Assembly: GCA_023935145.1 (NCBI GenBank)
Contig: CM043700.1
Coordinates: 63,134,620 to 63,198,619 of the forward strand
Source: Bretschneidera sinensis
Lineage: Eukaryota > Streptophyta > Magnoliopsida > Brassicales > Akaniaceae
DNA: 64,000 bases
Reading direction: 5' to 3'
Part shown: in pieces, positions 34,659 to 46,773 of the stretch
How the letters are laid out: every line of letters begins with the position of its first letter
Position numbering within the stretch: position 1 is the stretch's first letter
Position numbers and translations under genes: made by a program
Notes under the pieces: generated by a model
What the model was told of the DNA's origin: nothing
The model's database searches: none
The model's input: the letters and a program-made list of their open reading frames with translations, nothing else

Positions 34659-35990
34659 GCTTATCGGGAAAATCATCCTTGATTGGCATGTCATCGCAAG
34701 TGTCCTAATAAATGAGCCTTGATAGATGGTCAACTACTACATTCTCTACTCCTTTCTTGTCTTTGATGGTGATGTCAAATTCTTGTAGGAGTAAGATCCA
34801 TCGTATTAGTCTTGCCTTAGCATCCTTCTTTGTGAGAAGGTACTTAAGGGCTGCATGATCTGTAAAAATAAGGATAGGAGAACCAATTAAATAGGCATGA
34901 AATTTATCCAAAGCAAATAATACAGCTAGCAATTCTTTTTCAATAGTGGAGTAATTCATTTGAGCACTATTTAAAGTTTTACTAGCATAATAAATGACAA
35001 AAGGTTTTCCCTCTCTTCACTGTCCAAGAACAGCACCTACAGCGTAGTCACTAGCATCACACATGATTTCAATAGGTAAAGTCTAATCCGGTGACTGCAT
35101 CATAGGTGCAGAAGTAAGCTTGCCAATCAGCATTTGGAATGCTTCTTGATAAGCTTGTGTCCACTCAAATGGGGTGTCTTTAACTAGGAGGACACATAAA
35201 GGTCTAGATATGTTGGAAAAGTTTTGTATGAACCTTCTATAAAAACTAGCATGACCAAGGAAAGATCTCACATCCTTTATTGTCTTAGGGGTAGGTAATT
35301 TAGAGATTAACTCAATCTTAGATTGATCAACCTTTATTCCTTTAGAAGAGACAAAATGCCTTAAGACAATACCGGATGGTACCATGAAATGGCATTTTCC
35401 CAATTTAAAACCAATTCTTTCTCCTCACAGCGAATCAACACTCTTTCTAAAATCATTAAGCATGCATCAAATGAAGATCTAAAAAGAGTTAGGTCATCCT
35501 TAAAAACCTCCATGCAATTTTCAACCATGTCACTAAAAATACTCATCATGCAACGCTGAAAAGTTGCAGGGGCATTACACAATCCAAATGGCATTCCACA
35601 AAAAGCATAGGTGCCAAAGGGACAAGTAAAAGTGGTTTTTTCTTGGTCTTCTAATGCAATTTCTGTTTGATAGTAACCAGAATAACCATCTAGAAAACAG
35701 TAAAAGGGATGACCAGCTACACGCTCAAGAATTTAATCAATAAAAAGGAGTGAAAAATGGTCTTTCCGGGTGACAGCATTTAATTTTCTATAATCAATGC
35801 ACATACGCCACCCGGTCACAAGTTTGGTAGGGACTAGCTCTCCTAGATCATTCTTTACCACGGTGACACCAAACTTTTTAGGAACGACTTGTGTAGGGTT
35901 TACCCACTTACTATCAGCTATAGGATATATAATACCCGCATCTAATAGTTTCAACACTTTAGTTTTCACTACTTCTTTCATAGTGGGGTT
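34659..35990 (-). pseudogene. RT and RNase H, element E
   Basis: Minus strand: KEVVKTKVLKLLDAGIIYP, GWRMCIDYRKLN, MPFGLCNAPATFQRCM, then VFKDDL where F has VFMDDF (catalytic pair kept, Met changed to Lys). [15 protein letters not shown] is followed by RNase H ([36 protein letters not shown]). Frameshifts near 35380 and 35600. Confidence 0.85.
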
Positions 35991-36039
35991 AAGCCTACGT
36001 TAAGGGTCTGTACGAGGACTAGTTCCTTCATCTAAATTT

Positions 36040-36965
36040 ATTTTATGTGAACAAATCAAGGGACTAATACCTTTTAAATCAGCCATGCTCCATCCTAAGG
36101 CTAATTTATATGCATTTAGAATTTGAGTTAATTTCTCACCTTAGGTTTCAGATAATTCAGAAGAGATAATAACAGGAAAAGTATCACCTGGACTGAGAAA
36201 GGCATGTTTTAAACCCTTAGGTAGTGGTTTCAATTCGACTTTAGGTGCTACCATACTTGAGGGGACTTATGTCTCACTTCTTTCAGGTAACTTCTCAAAC
36301 TTTGGTTGCCATGCCTAAGTGCAAAAATCCTGGGATTTATCAAAAACAGCACAAATATTAGTTATATAAGTTTTATCATCAAATAAATCAATCTCAGAAT
36401 TAATAAGAAAATTTTCAAGAGGATCATAATCATGAGCTAAGGAAACTCCCTCATTGATGAGTGATTCGATCATGTAAAGCTGGTGGTTTTGATCCTCATC
36501 TTCGGACTGTTTTGCAACATTGAAAATATTTACTTCAAGGGTCATGTTTCCAAAGGACAGCTTCATGAGTCCATTCTTATAATTTATTAGAGCATTTGCA
36601 GTAGCAAGAAAAAGTCTACCCAAAATCAAAGGAATCTTAGAGTTAGTGTCAACAACAGAAGTAGTATCAAGAATTAAGAAATCAACAGGACAGTAAAATT
36701 TATCAATTTGAATCAAAACATCCTCTACCACATCCCGGGGTACTTTGACTGAACGATCAGCCAATTGTAAAACCACAGTGGTTGGTTTGATTTCTCCTAA
36801 CCCAGCTGTAAATAAATAGAGAATAGTATCAGGTTTACACTAGCTCCTAAATCTAGTAAGGCTTGTCCAACTTCATGATTTCCAATGCTACATGCAATGG
36901 TTGGATTGCTATGATCCTTGTATTTTGGGGGAATTCTTTGCTCAAATAAAGCACTCGCTTGCTCA
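36040..36965 (-). pseudogene. Protease region, element E
   Basis: The catalytic LDLGASVNL lies around 36840-36860 in a frame broken downstream at a stop. 36315-36776 continues VVLQLADRSVKVPRDV, KIPLILGRLFLATAN and NHQLYMIESLINEG. That last stretch is the post-protease segment to which the TR-GAG gags are fused. Confidence 0.78.
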
Positions 36966-38743
36966 GTTAGGAATGTTTGTTTTTATATGGTGCTTCTTCT
37001 TAATTGTACATAAATCTTTGAGAACCTTTGCATAAGTAAGAACTTGTTTAATTATATGCAAAAGTGGAAGATTCATCTTTACTTGCCTTAGGTTCTCTAG
37101 GATTTCATTATTTAGCTCCAAATTTTTCTTGTTTGTTTTTAAGGCTGGAGGGAATGGTTCCTTAATAGGGCTTTTGGTAACTTCAGGGTCCTTGGGCTGT
37201 TCGGTGTCACTACTGCCTTGACCCTTCTCCACATCCTCGGGTTTGTTTGTTGTTGGGATGTTAAATGTCTTACCACTTCTTGTCACAATGGCATTTACAT
37301 TTTCCAAATTTGTTTGTGCCATGTGTTGACCATGGGGTGTAGACTGAGGTTCAGAAAGGAACTTCCCTCGTTCAGTCACAGTCAAGGAGCCCATGAACTT
37401 GGATACTTGGCTCCTTATTTCTTTGTTTTCTTGTACGATCTGTGTGATTAATGTTTCTAACCTTTGGTTTGTTTTGCCCTGTGCCTCTATAAAAGCATGT
37501 AAAGTGTCTTCTAAAGAACTTCTAAGGATGAGGGTGCATGATATGGTGCAGGGTGTGATCTAAGGGGTTGTGCAAGCTACTGATTTTTAGACTTCCAGCT
37601 GAAGTTGGGGTGATTTCGCCACCTCGGATTGTAAGTGTTAGAGAAAGGTGCATAAGGCTTCTTGTACATGCCCAAAGCATTACATTATTCCTCATACATC
37701 CCTCTCATATCAACAAATGTAGGGCACTCTTGAGCAGGATGATCTACCCCACCACACACAAAACATGGTTCCAAAGGTTCGGCTTGATTAACCATGTGTG
37801 TTGGCTTTTTAGTTTTTAAGGCCTCTAACTCCCTAGTAAGCATTTCGACCTTAGCTTTCAAGTTGTCTTCCTCCCTAAGATGGTATATTCCACCACCACT
37901 AGGGTTTCCTACAGGTCATGACCTTTTCGTGCTTTCAGTAGCACTAGGTCCAGTCCAAGTGTGAGCTTTTTCAGCAAGCTCATTGAGGTACTCTATGGCC
38001 TCATCGGGGTCTTTTTGCAGAAACTCACCATTACATATCATCTTTACGAATTGCCGCTCTCTATAGGTAAGTCCTTCATAAAAGTAACTCACTAAGTGCC
38101 AACTCTCATACCCATGGTGTGGACACATACTTAACAGCTCCTTAAATTTCTCCCAAGACTGATATAAAGTCTCATTTTCCTTTTGTACAAAGGTGGAGAT
38201 TTGTCTTTTTAGAGCATTGGTCTTATGTTGAGGGAAGTATTTGTTAAAGAAGACCTGAGTCATCTCATTCCATGTCCCAATAGATTGTGGTCTCAGCAAG
38301 TATAACCAACTCTTAGCTTTATCCTTTAAAGAGAAAGGAAAAAACTTGAGTCTCACGATATCATCAGTTGCATCTTGACTATGAAAAGTCGCAACTACCT
38401 CCTCAAACTCCCTAATGTGTACATACGGGTTTTCATTTTCCAAGCCATGAAATGTAGGGAGTAATTGAATCATCCCTGTTTTGAAATCTTGATGGCGAGT
38501 GTTGGCTGGAAACATAATGCATGATGGTGTGGCTGTCTGGCTAGGATGTAAATAATCTTTAAGTGTCCTAGCAACATTCTCATTAGGGTTTTCAACAATG
38601 TTAGCAAAATTTTCTAAATTCTCGGTTGGGTGTACACTAGGGTTTAATCTAGGCAAGGTTTCACTAACGGACGTGGAAGGAAAGGGTAACTCTATTTCGG
38701 GTCCCTTAGTGAATCTACCTCGCGAATCTCTCGGCCTAAGCAT
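36966..38743 (-). pseudogene. gag, element E
   Basis: ATG at 38743 (MLRPRDSRGRFTKGPEIEL) opens 275 codons. The core has ENPYVHIREFEEVV, FSLKDKAKSWLYLL, FFNKYFPQHKTN, LYQSWEKFKELL and YFYEGLTYRERQFV. A stop at about 37916 precedes the CCHC knuckle (CFVCGGVDHPAQEC, about 37720-37765). The C-terminal part (36966-37394) holds LTVTERGKFLSEP and PEDVEKGQGSS. Confidence 0.85.
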
Positions 38744-38880
38744 ACACCAACTGAGTTAAAAGATAATAAATAAAACAAAACAAATAAAAGAAAATCAAAA
38801 ATTCAAAAACTTAAAGAAAGGAACAATAGTACCGTTTTGTCTTAGAGTTGACAATCTTCTTTGTATGCAAGCTCGTTTCC

Positions 38881-38895
38881 CTGGCAATGGCGCCA
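38881..38895 (-). other. Primer binding site (tRNA-Asp type), element E
   Basis: Minus strand TGGCGCCATTGCCAG, two mismatches from the tRNA-Asp complement, five bases from the LTR. Confidence 0.75.
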
Positions 38896-39809
38896 AAGTT
38901 TGATTACGCTCAAAGAGTAACGCGGTAGTTATAGCATAGCTTTGGGGTGTTGATTCCACAGGGAAACAAGTTAACTACAAGAGAAGATGTAAACCTAAAC
39001 ACGAACGATAAAATCGAGTGAGAAGATACAAAGTTTTAATAATGAAGTAATTGAGAGCAAAATATGAAATAAATCGAGAATAATAATAGAGTAACAACAA
39101 GGTTCCAGGAGTCCTCCCTAGGCTTGTTGCCTTATTCCAATCTCAATTCAGTTGTTTTTATCTTGATTACAAGTTTCACATTCCAAACAAGCAATTGGTG
39201 GATGTTCAATTAAAGCTCATATACAAACCCTAATGTAATTGATATGACTTACTCTTCTTTATCGGTTAAACACACATGGCCTATACTATAGAGTTATCAA
39301 GAAACGACAATATATCTTTAATGACAATATTGTAGTAATAGACAACCCTAAAGAATAAGTCTACCAGACTCAATCACATCCAAACAGACTTGACATGAGA
39401 AAAGCATGACTAAACTTATATCAAGGAGAAAGATATAATCACCAGATTGAAAGAAAATCTTCTAATTAGATTAACAATAAGTCATAACAATGTTTGACAA
39501 TAAATCCCAATTACAATTGAACTAATAAAGGAATTAAAGAATAACTACACCTAGGGATTCATCCCTTCGCCTTGCTTGGAGATTAGTTCACCATGGAACT
39601 CATGGCTGAACACTTTAATGGAGGATAATGAGGTTCCTTCTTTGAGTTTTCCAGACCTTGATTTTCATCTTTATTAAATCCTAAGTGGCCTATTTATATT
39701 ACAAAAGTTCCAGGGGTGTTTTAGGGTTCAAAAGGTCATTAAAATCCTGATTAGGTCCTAACTCGGAAAGGAGGAATCATGTGGGTGCTGCATCCCTCAT
39801 CATTAGGTA

Positions 39810-39946
39810 GTGCACCTCTCACTCTTGGTTTTTCTTCTCAAGGCTGGAGGGTGCGCCTCTCCTTAGTGGGCGGTGCACCTCTCACTGAAGCTTCTTTTTC
39901 TCAAGGCTGGAGGGTGCACCTCTCCTTAGTGGGTGGTGCACCTCTC
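39810..39946 (-). promoter_or_regulatory. GTGCACCTCTC motif array in LTR of E
   Basis: Motif starts 39810, 39851, 39873, 39914 and 39936, steps 41, 22, 41 and 22. With F removed, the next copy at 57676 lies 41 bp further. About 110 bp upstream of the TATA box in element sense. Two of the units also sit inside 62-63-bp longer repeats, so some of the regularity could be simple tandem duplication. Confidence 0.55.
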
Positions 39947-39958
39947 ACTGAAGCTTAT

Positions 39959-41210
39959 TGATAAGTGCTTAAATATTCATATTTAAGCCCCCTTATTTAC
40001 ATTTGTTAGGTCCTTAATTACGTTAATTTGGTCTCTTTTACTCCATTTGTGTGTTTTACATGTTTTTATAGGGTTTTGGAGAAAAAGAAGCAGTTTTGGC
40101 ACTTAAAGGAAGAAATCTGGAATCCCTTGAGCATTCTCTGGACAAATTACGATCGATCGCGCCATGCAATGCGATCGTGCGCATACATGAAGGATCGAGT
40201 ACAGACTGCGATCGAGCACACATGTACAGGTGTGAACAGTAAACTACAGAACCATATTTTGGAAATAAGAGAATTTTCGTTTTAGGACGGTTTAGAAACT
40301 CATGGGTCTCTTAGAACTTCTCAAAGACCTATAAATACACTTGTAACTCACACACAAAGACACACCTGAGATAATAAACACTTTTCTCTCGGGTTTATTC
40401 TTCTCCCTTAATGTTTAGTTTATTTATAATGTTTACTTCAGATAGTATGTGTAACTAACTTTCTTATAGGGCTCGTTTGAAGCCCTAGTTATGCATTCCC
40501 ATATTTATATTCATTGATATAACCTTTGCCATATAGCTTTTATTATGTTACTTAACTTGATTAATACCTGTGCTTATTTAAATTCCTCATATGTATATGT
40601 AAGGCCAACGTATGCATGTGGTATGGATAGGTTAGTTAGATCAATTTGGATGACCGAGTCATGGGTCTAACATTAGTAACAAGGGATATCTTATCCGGAT
40701 ACCCGGGTTAATCAACATGGGAAACCAGGAGTAGATACCATGCCCTAAGTCTCATGTGGTTATCGATTTCCATAGTACTTATGTTTTCTTAAGGAACAAC
40801 TCAAGCAGATATCATGCTGAATCCCTTAAGGAAGAAAAGAGTTAGAGTAGATACCATGCCTAACTCGTTGCTTAGGGAAATCAATAGCTTAAGGAGTAGA
40901 TACTATGCCCTTAGGTTGGCAACCAGTAGGTATACATCATAAGGCTAGTGCACTGATACCTTATACAAATTGGGAAAGTATGACTAGTGGTGGATATCAA
41001 AGCCCTATGTCTTTATTATTATCAAATCACCTTCCAACAGTTATTTATCTCTTTTTACTTTAAGAGAAACTGATTCTAAAAGCAACTTTACCAATCCCTG
41101 TGGAGATGACCTTGCTTTTGCACACTAGACTACACTGATGACCTTGTGCACTTGCGAGTATAACTAGTACGATTATCTGCTTACTTATTTAAGTATATTT
41201 TCGTCCAACA
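39959..41210 (+). repeat. 5' LTR of element F
   Basis: 1252 bp. TATAAATA at 40330-40337. Shorter than the 3' LTR mainly through loss of two motif units and a ~49-bp piece downstream of the TATA box. CACTAGACTACA at 41123-41134 in U5 is complementary to tRNA-Asp with one mismatch. Confidence 0.92.
40148..40220 (+). promoter_or_regulatory. GCGATCGA motif array, F 5' LTR
   Basis: Units at 40148, 40170 and 40207 plus a degenerate one near 40190; 22-bp step first, then about 20 and 17. Ends 110 bp before the TATA box. Confidence 0.6.
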
Positions 41211-41216
41211 AGTTTT

Positions 41217-41234
41217 TGACGCCGTTGTCGGGGA
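41217..41234 (+). other. Primer binding site (tRNA-Asp type), element F
   Basis: TGACGCCGTTGTCGGGGA, two mismatches from the tRNA-Asp complement. Confidence 0.8.
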
Positions 41235-41373
41235 TTGCGCTAAAGTTCTTTTTAGAATTACTTTCATTATTATTACGCTAGTATTGTTTACTATCTTTAT
41301 TTTTCATCAAACCTAATTAAATTGTTTTCTGTTTCAGGCACATCAAACCCTAACTCACACTTTCTGTGGTACT

Positions 41374-41409
41374 TGCGATCGATCGCAACCTCCTGTGCGA
41401 TTGAGCGCA
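41374..41409 (+). promoter_or_regulatory. Motif pair in the gag leader of F
   Basis: TGCGATCGATCGCA (41374-41387) and TGCGATTGAGCGCA (41396-41409), 22 bp apart, 65 bp before the gag ATG at 41475. Confidence 0.55.
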
Positions 41410-41474
41410 TTTAGGGCAGAAAGTATCCGAGCAGCAGAGTTGAACTGCTGCACTGAAGTTGTTTCTTCTGATTT

Positions 41475-41998
41475 ATGCACGGACTTCGATCCCGACATCC
41501 AGAATTCTTTCCCCTCGATCCCGAGCTTGAGCGGACTATCCGACAAAAGCTAAGGAAAAACTTCAAGGAGAACGAAGAAGAAGTCGAGAACGAAACACAA
41601 ATAGAGGAACAGCTCGAGAACCAGCAACCACCTGCACGAGTACCGATGAAGCACTCCTTCATCGCTTGGAACATTGATCAACCATCATGCATTGCATATC
41701 AACCTGAGGCGGCGGGAAATTATTACATATCTCTGCAAATCTTGAATGCTTTGACTCATTTTAGAGGCACTCCTAACGAAGATCCACACTAGCACCTCCG
41801 AGAATTTTTCGATCTTTGCAAGTTCCAGCACATATAAGGATTAGACCAAGAAAAAATAAGGTTAATTCTGTTCCCCTTTTCCTTGAAAGATAATGCTAAA
41901 CTTTGGTATAATTCTTTACCTGCAGTTTCCATCCACACTTGGGAGGAGTTGGCAAGCAAGTTCCTGAAGAAGTTCTTCCCAGCCCAAAAGACGAGACA
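41475..41998 (+). pseudogene. gag 5' part, element F
   Basis: ATG at 41475 starts MHGLRSRHPEFFPLDPELER; then acidic linker and GNYYISLQILNALTHF. Stops at 41790 and 41835, otherwise in frame through FFDLCKFQHI, FSLKDNAKLWYNSLP and WEELASKFLKKFFPAQKTR to the TR-GAG-2 insertion. The frame resumes correctly after the insertion (6061 bp including the target duplication). Confidence 0.88.
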
Positions 41999-43279
41999 TG
42001 ATTACGCCCAAAACATAACGCAGTTATTGTAGTACAGTTTTGGGGTGCTGATTCCACAGAGAAACAAGTTAAGTACAATAGAAGGTGTAAACCTCAACAC
42101 AAACGATAAAAGATTAAAAGGATAAAATCTGAGTTGTTTTGAGGAAAGGGTAATTTTGTAAATAAGTTTAAAATAAAAATGATAACAAGGTTCCGAGAAT
42201 CCTCCCTAGGTTCGTTGCTCTAATCCTAACTTGATTCAGTTGTTTTTATCTCGATTGCAAGTTTCACATCCCAAACAGGCAATCAAAAAATATTCAATTA
42301 AAGCACATTTATAAATCCTAATGTAATTGTTATGAAATCTTCTTTACTTTCAAGCACACATGACCTAACTTATAAATTATCAAGAGACGACGATATATCT
42401 AAACGACGATACCGCAGCAATGGACAAATCTATAAAAGAGATCTATCGAACTCAATCACACCCAAACAGGTACACATAAGAAAAGCCTGACTGAACTTAT
42501 ATGGAAAAGAAGCATGCAACCACCAGAGTTATAATCAATCTACTAATTAAATTAAAGAATAAAACATAACAATATTTAACGAAAATAATTCCAACTACAA
42601 CCGAATCAAATAAAGGAAAAATAAGAACAACTGTACCTAGGGATTCATCCCTTCGCCTTGCTTGAAGACTAGCCGGTCATGGGGCTCACGCGTCCTCAAG
42701 TTGCCTCCGGCCTCCCGACGATCATCTCTCCCGACCTTCAAACTTTAAACTTCGGGTTCCTCCTAAAGGCCCTCTGGATTGCTCCTAAAGGCCCTCTGGA
42801 TTCATCCCCGATTCATTCATTTCAGCTGAGCAGAGTGGGTCTTTATATAGGCAAACTCTCGAAATGCTATGTGTTATCTAGCCAATGTGGGATACTGTCC
42901 GGGTGCGCTCGATCGCAGCATGAGTGCGATCGATCGCACATGCGCTCGATTGCGGCTTGTGCGCTCGATCACATATGCGCTGCAGAGTACCTTGCTCGAT
43001 GTGGGATGTGCGCTCGATCGCAATTCAGATAGCAGTCCATCTTGTCCTTCCAGAAGCATGGGATCTTAGTCTTTTAAGCAACAATCGCTTCTTTTTCTCT
43101 TTTAAACTTAAAGTACCTGTAAATTACACTGAAATAAGTTAGTGGTCCAATAATATTATTTTAGAGTTATTAACATATAAAAGCACAATAAAGACCGAGA
43201 TCAATCCTAAAATGCTAACAATTAACCAATGAATATTGCTAGTCCCTAGCAATTCCCAACTAGTTTATGACTCTCATCA
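41999..43279 (-). repeat. 3' LTR of TR-GAG-2
   Basis: Matches 46774-48054. Inverted TATA box 42842-42849. Carries 36 bp (about 43228-43263) near its start that duplicate the hairpin/PPT flank and are absent from the 5' LTR. It lacks one 21-bp motif unit present in the 5' LTR. Confidence 0.92.
42904..43022 (-). promoter_or_regulatory. GCGATCGA motif array, TR-GAG-2 3' LTR
   Basis: Units at 42904, 42925, 42941, 42960 and 43009 (steps 21, 16, 19, 49). In element sense the unit is TGCGATCGAGCGCA or a variant. 55 bp upstream of the TATA box. Confidence 0.6.
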
Positions 43280-44892
43280 CAACCCCCAACTAGCATATTG
43301 CTAGTCCCTAGCAATTCAAGCAAAATTAAGAGATGAATTCTATGGTTGGAATCAAAGTAAATGAAAAGCAATATTAGTGTTAACCAAGAGTAATTCACAT
43401 TTTGTCTCAAAATTTGCACACAACACACGGCACAAAGAATCATTAAATTTCACCCAAATCCAAAAGTAATTCAAACATCAATCTTAACATCGTTATTGAC
43501 TCTTAAAATCCATTTTACCACAATCCATTTATCCAAACATCCAGATGATTTTATGCATAATATTCATGAATACAAATTTTGGTCTCTAAAAACATAATAA
43601 ATAGCGTGACGTCAATCACAAAAACAAGCTCTATATGCTTACATTTCAAACCACTCTCCACTATTGTAGAAAAATCACACTACATTGGATCAAAAGGTCT
43701 TTAATAAGCTTGTAACATTAGGCTAAGGTAAAGGCTAAGGAAGAATGGGAAAGATTCGCAAGTAAAAGAACTCAATCTCTTAGCTTTTAACACAATCACT
43801 TTAAGCACTTGATAACCTTTACTTCCATACCCAACTCTTTCAACCATTTTTCGAGCATTTCTTTCAACAAATCACCTTTTTTTTTCTTTTCTTTTTCTTT
43901 CTTTCTTCTTTCTTTACCATAATTCATTTTTTTTTTATTTTGGCACATAACCATTCACCTTCTTTTTCATCATTTTTTTTTCTTATCCTTTCCACAACCC
44001 CCAACTTATCTCCTTTAATGTACTTGGGTTGCGGTAGTGATATTTTTTTTTCATATTTCCACCCTTACTCCTTTTAAGTGCTTCTTACAACATGTGTATA
44101 ACTAAGTTCTTTTAAAAGAAAGGTAAGTAAATGGTTTATCGAAAGAAACAAGGCTCAATTTTTCTTTTCAAGAAAAATGCTCAAATAGGTGACTAGTGAT
44201 AAATATAACAATGGTAGGTTTGAAAGGCTCAAACGGTTTAAAAATGGCCTATATCATATACTAAGTAGTGTGCATTCTAGGAATTCGCCTCAAATGGTTA
44301 TCAAGTAAGTTCTAGAGCTTGTCGAGACCGCAAAAATATTCACAAAATAATCACACATAAAACTTTTCTAAATGTTTAAGACTAATCATACAATCTTACC
44401 ACAAACTAGAGTCTCAAACCAGATCAAGATTGATACTTAAATTAATTTCAAATCGAAGCAAGATTTAACTACTTCTGAATGCTATATGCTATCTCAATTA
44501 AGTTTTATATCATTGACATGTAAATTGACTCTAAAGCTAACACAAAGCATGTTAAACACAAAACAAAGATGGCACCAAGCAGTTCAATGATATGCAATAA
44601 GAAATGTATATTTTCCACCTCCAACTTAAGATAAGCATTGTCCTCAATGAAAAAGTAAAAGTTAAGGAAACTCCCTTTTTAACCAACGGTGCATGGAGTT
44701 GAAAGTTGTGCACGATCATTTGAACTGCTCCGTTTATTTATCCCTGAAAAATAAATATTAAAGTAAAACTAGAAAACAACAAAATAATAATAATAAACAA
44801 GAAAAAGAAATATGAAAAACAGTAAAAGTAAAAGGATACGTTGTGGGCTGCCTCCCATAAGCGCTAAGTTTTACGTCTTCAGTCAGACGCTC
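43280..44892 (-). other. Non-coding 3' region and PPT of TR-GAG-2
   Basis: PPT (CAACCCCCAAC) at 43280-43290; hairpin ATTGCTA-GTCCC-TAGCAAT at 43297-43315. Further PPT-like tracts at 43998-44007 and 44617-44628, the latter beside hairpin CATTG-TCCT-CAATG at 44636-44649. No gene. Confidence 0.7.
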
Positions 44893-46637
44893 TTATTCCC
44901 TCCTTGAAAAACATAGCTTGAATGCATCCGCCACTGCTTCATTGCCAAATTCGGTGCTTCTATGCTTGGGAGGCGCCTCAAGGATGTCATCAGTAACATC
45001 CGCAAAATTTGGCTCGATATGTTCTCTGATGAAGCCATGAATGAGGGTGGACTCTAATGGATTGAGGTGCTGGACCTTTTCCATGAATAAATCCATCATG
45101 TATGCTTGGTGGCTTTTGTCCACATCCTCTGATTTCTTCGTTGTTGAGATGTGTAAGGACTTACTACTTACGGTCTTAATGGCATTCACCTCCTTCAAAT
45201 TTTGTTGCACCAGGTGCTGACCATGGGGTGTGGACTGAGCTTGAGCAGGGAACTTACCTTGCTCAGTCACACTCAAGTAGCTCATTAATTTGGACACTTG
45301 GCTCTTAATTTCTTTATGCTCTTCCATCACCTGCATAAATAATGCCTCAAACCTTAGGTTTGTCTTACCTTGTGCCTCTATAAAGGCTTGTAAGGTGTCT
45401 TCTAGCGAGTTCCTAGAGGATGAGGGTGCATGATAAGGTGCAGGGGGTGATTTAGGGGGCTGTACATGCTGGTTTTTAGATTTCCAGCTGAAGTTGGGGT
45501 GATTTCGCCACCCCGAGTTATAAGTGTTAGATAAACGTGCAAGAGGCTTCTTGTACATGCCTAAGGCATTACATTGTTCCTCATACAACCCTCTCATATC
45601 AACAAATATGGGGCATTCTTAGAGTAGATGATCTACCCCGGCACACATATAACACGGCTCTAAAGACTTGGCATGATTAATCATGTGTGTTGGCTTTAAG
45701 CTCTTAGTCTTTAACTCATTTATCTCCCTAGTGAGCACCTCGACCTTGGCTCTAAGGTTATCCTCTTCCCTAAGATGGTAAATTCCACCACCATTTGGGT
45801 GCCCTATAGGTCGTGACCTATTTGTGCTTTCAGTAGCACTAGGTCCAGTCCAAGTGTGAGCTTTTTCAGTAAGCTCATTGAGGTACTCTATGGCCTCATC
45901 AGGATCTTTCTGTAAAAACCCACCATTACACATAATCTCTACGAATTGGCACTCTCTATAGGTAAGTCCTTCATAGAAATAGCTCACTAAGAGCCAACTC
46001 TCATACCCATAGTGAGGGCACATACTTAATAACTCGTTAAATCTTTCCCAAGACTGATATAAGGTCTCACTATCCTTTTGTGCAAAGGTGGAGATTTGCC
46101 TTTTCAAAGCGTTGGTCTTATGTTGGGGAAAGTATTTGTTAAAGAAAACCCGAGTCATCTCAGTCCACGACCCAATAGATCGTGGTCTAAGTGAGTATAG
46201 CCAACTCTTGGCTCTATCCTTCAAAGCGAAAGGAAATAGCTTAAGTTTCATAATGTCATGAGTTTCATTTTGACTATGAAAAGTCGCAACTACTTCCTCA
46301 AACTCTCTAATGTGCACATATGGGTTTTCATTATCCAAGCCATGGAATATAGGGAGTAATTGAATCATCCCTGGTTTAAGATCTTGATGGCGAGTATTGG
46401 CTGGAAACATGATGCATGATGGTATGGCTGTGCGTGTAGGGTGGAGGTAATCCTGAAGTGTCCTAGCAACATTCTCATTATGGTTATCGGCCATGTTAAC
46501 AAAATCCTCTAGATTCTCACTTGAGTTTTCTCTATGGGTTAATCTAGGCGAGGTTTCACTATCAGACTCGGAAGGAGAGGGTAATTTTAGCTCAGGTCCT
46601 CTAATGAATCTACCTCGCAGATCTCTTGTCTAAGCAT
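44893..46637 (-). pseudogene. gag of TR-GAG-2
   Basis: ATG at 46637. A one-base frameshift close to the start and a single stop inside the zinc knuckle (CYMCAGVDHLL, stop, EC at 45613-45618) are the visible lesions; 45619-46494 and 44893-45597 are open. Domains: capsid core (ENPYVHIREFEEVV, FALKDRAKSWLYSL, YEGLTYRECQFV), CCHC knuckle, NSGWRNHPNFSW, LSVTEQGKFPAQA, and the tail SEDVDKSHQAYMMDLF. The tail has the same protease-deleting junction as TR-GAG-1. Confidence 0.88.
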
Positions 46638-46750
46638 GCACCAAATGAATCAGAGAGGAAATAAAATAAATAAAACAAGAAATTTTTTTTTATTTTTATT
46701 TATTACAGTCGCACTCAAAGTTGACAAGCTTCCTTGTACTTAAGCGCGTT

Positions 46751-46768
46751 TCCCCGGCAACGGCGCCA
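46751..46768 (-). other. Primer binding site (tRNA-Asp), TR-GAG-2
   Basis: Minus strand TGGCGCCGTTGCCGGGGA, a perfect complement of the plant tRNA-Asp 3' end. Confidence 0.88.
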
Positions 46769-46773
46769 AAATT

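Noticed and set aside
42679..43069. Cys/Arg-rich ORFs repeated at 47463-48031
   Set aside because: Both lie in TR-GAG-2 LTRs, antisense to the element; the repeats come from the GCGATCGA array.
46751..46768. tRNA-Asp-like sequence
   Set aside because: Only the 3' end is matched; it is a primer binding site, not a tRNA gene. The U5 match is likewise a short stretch.
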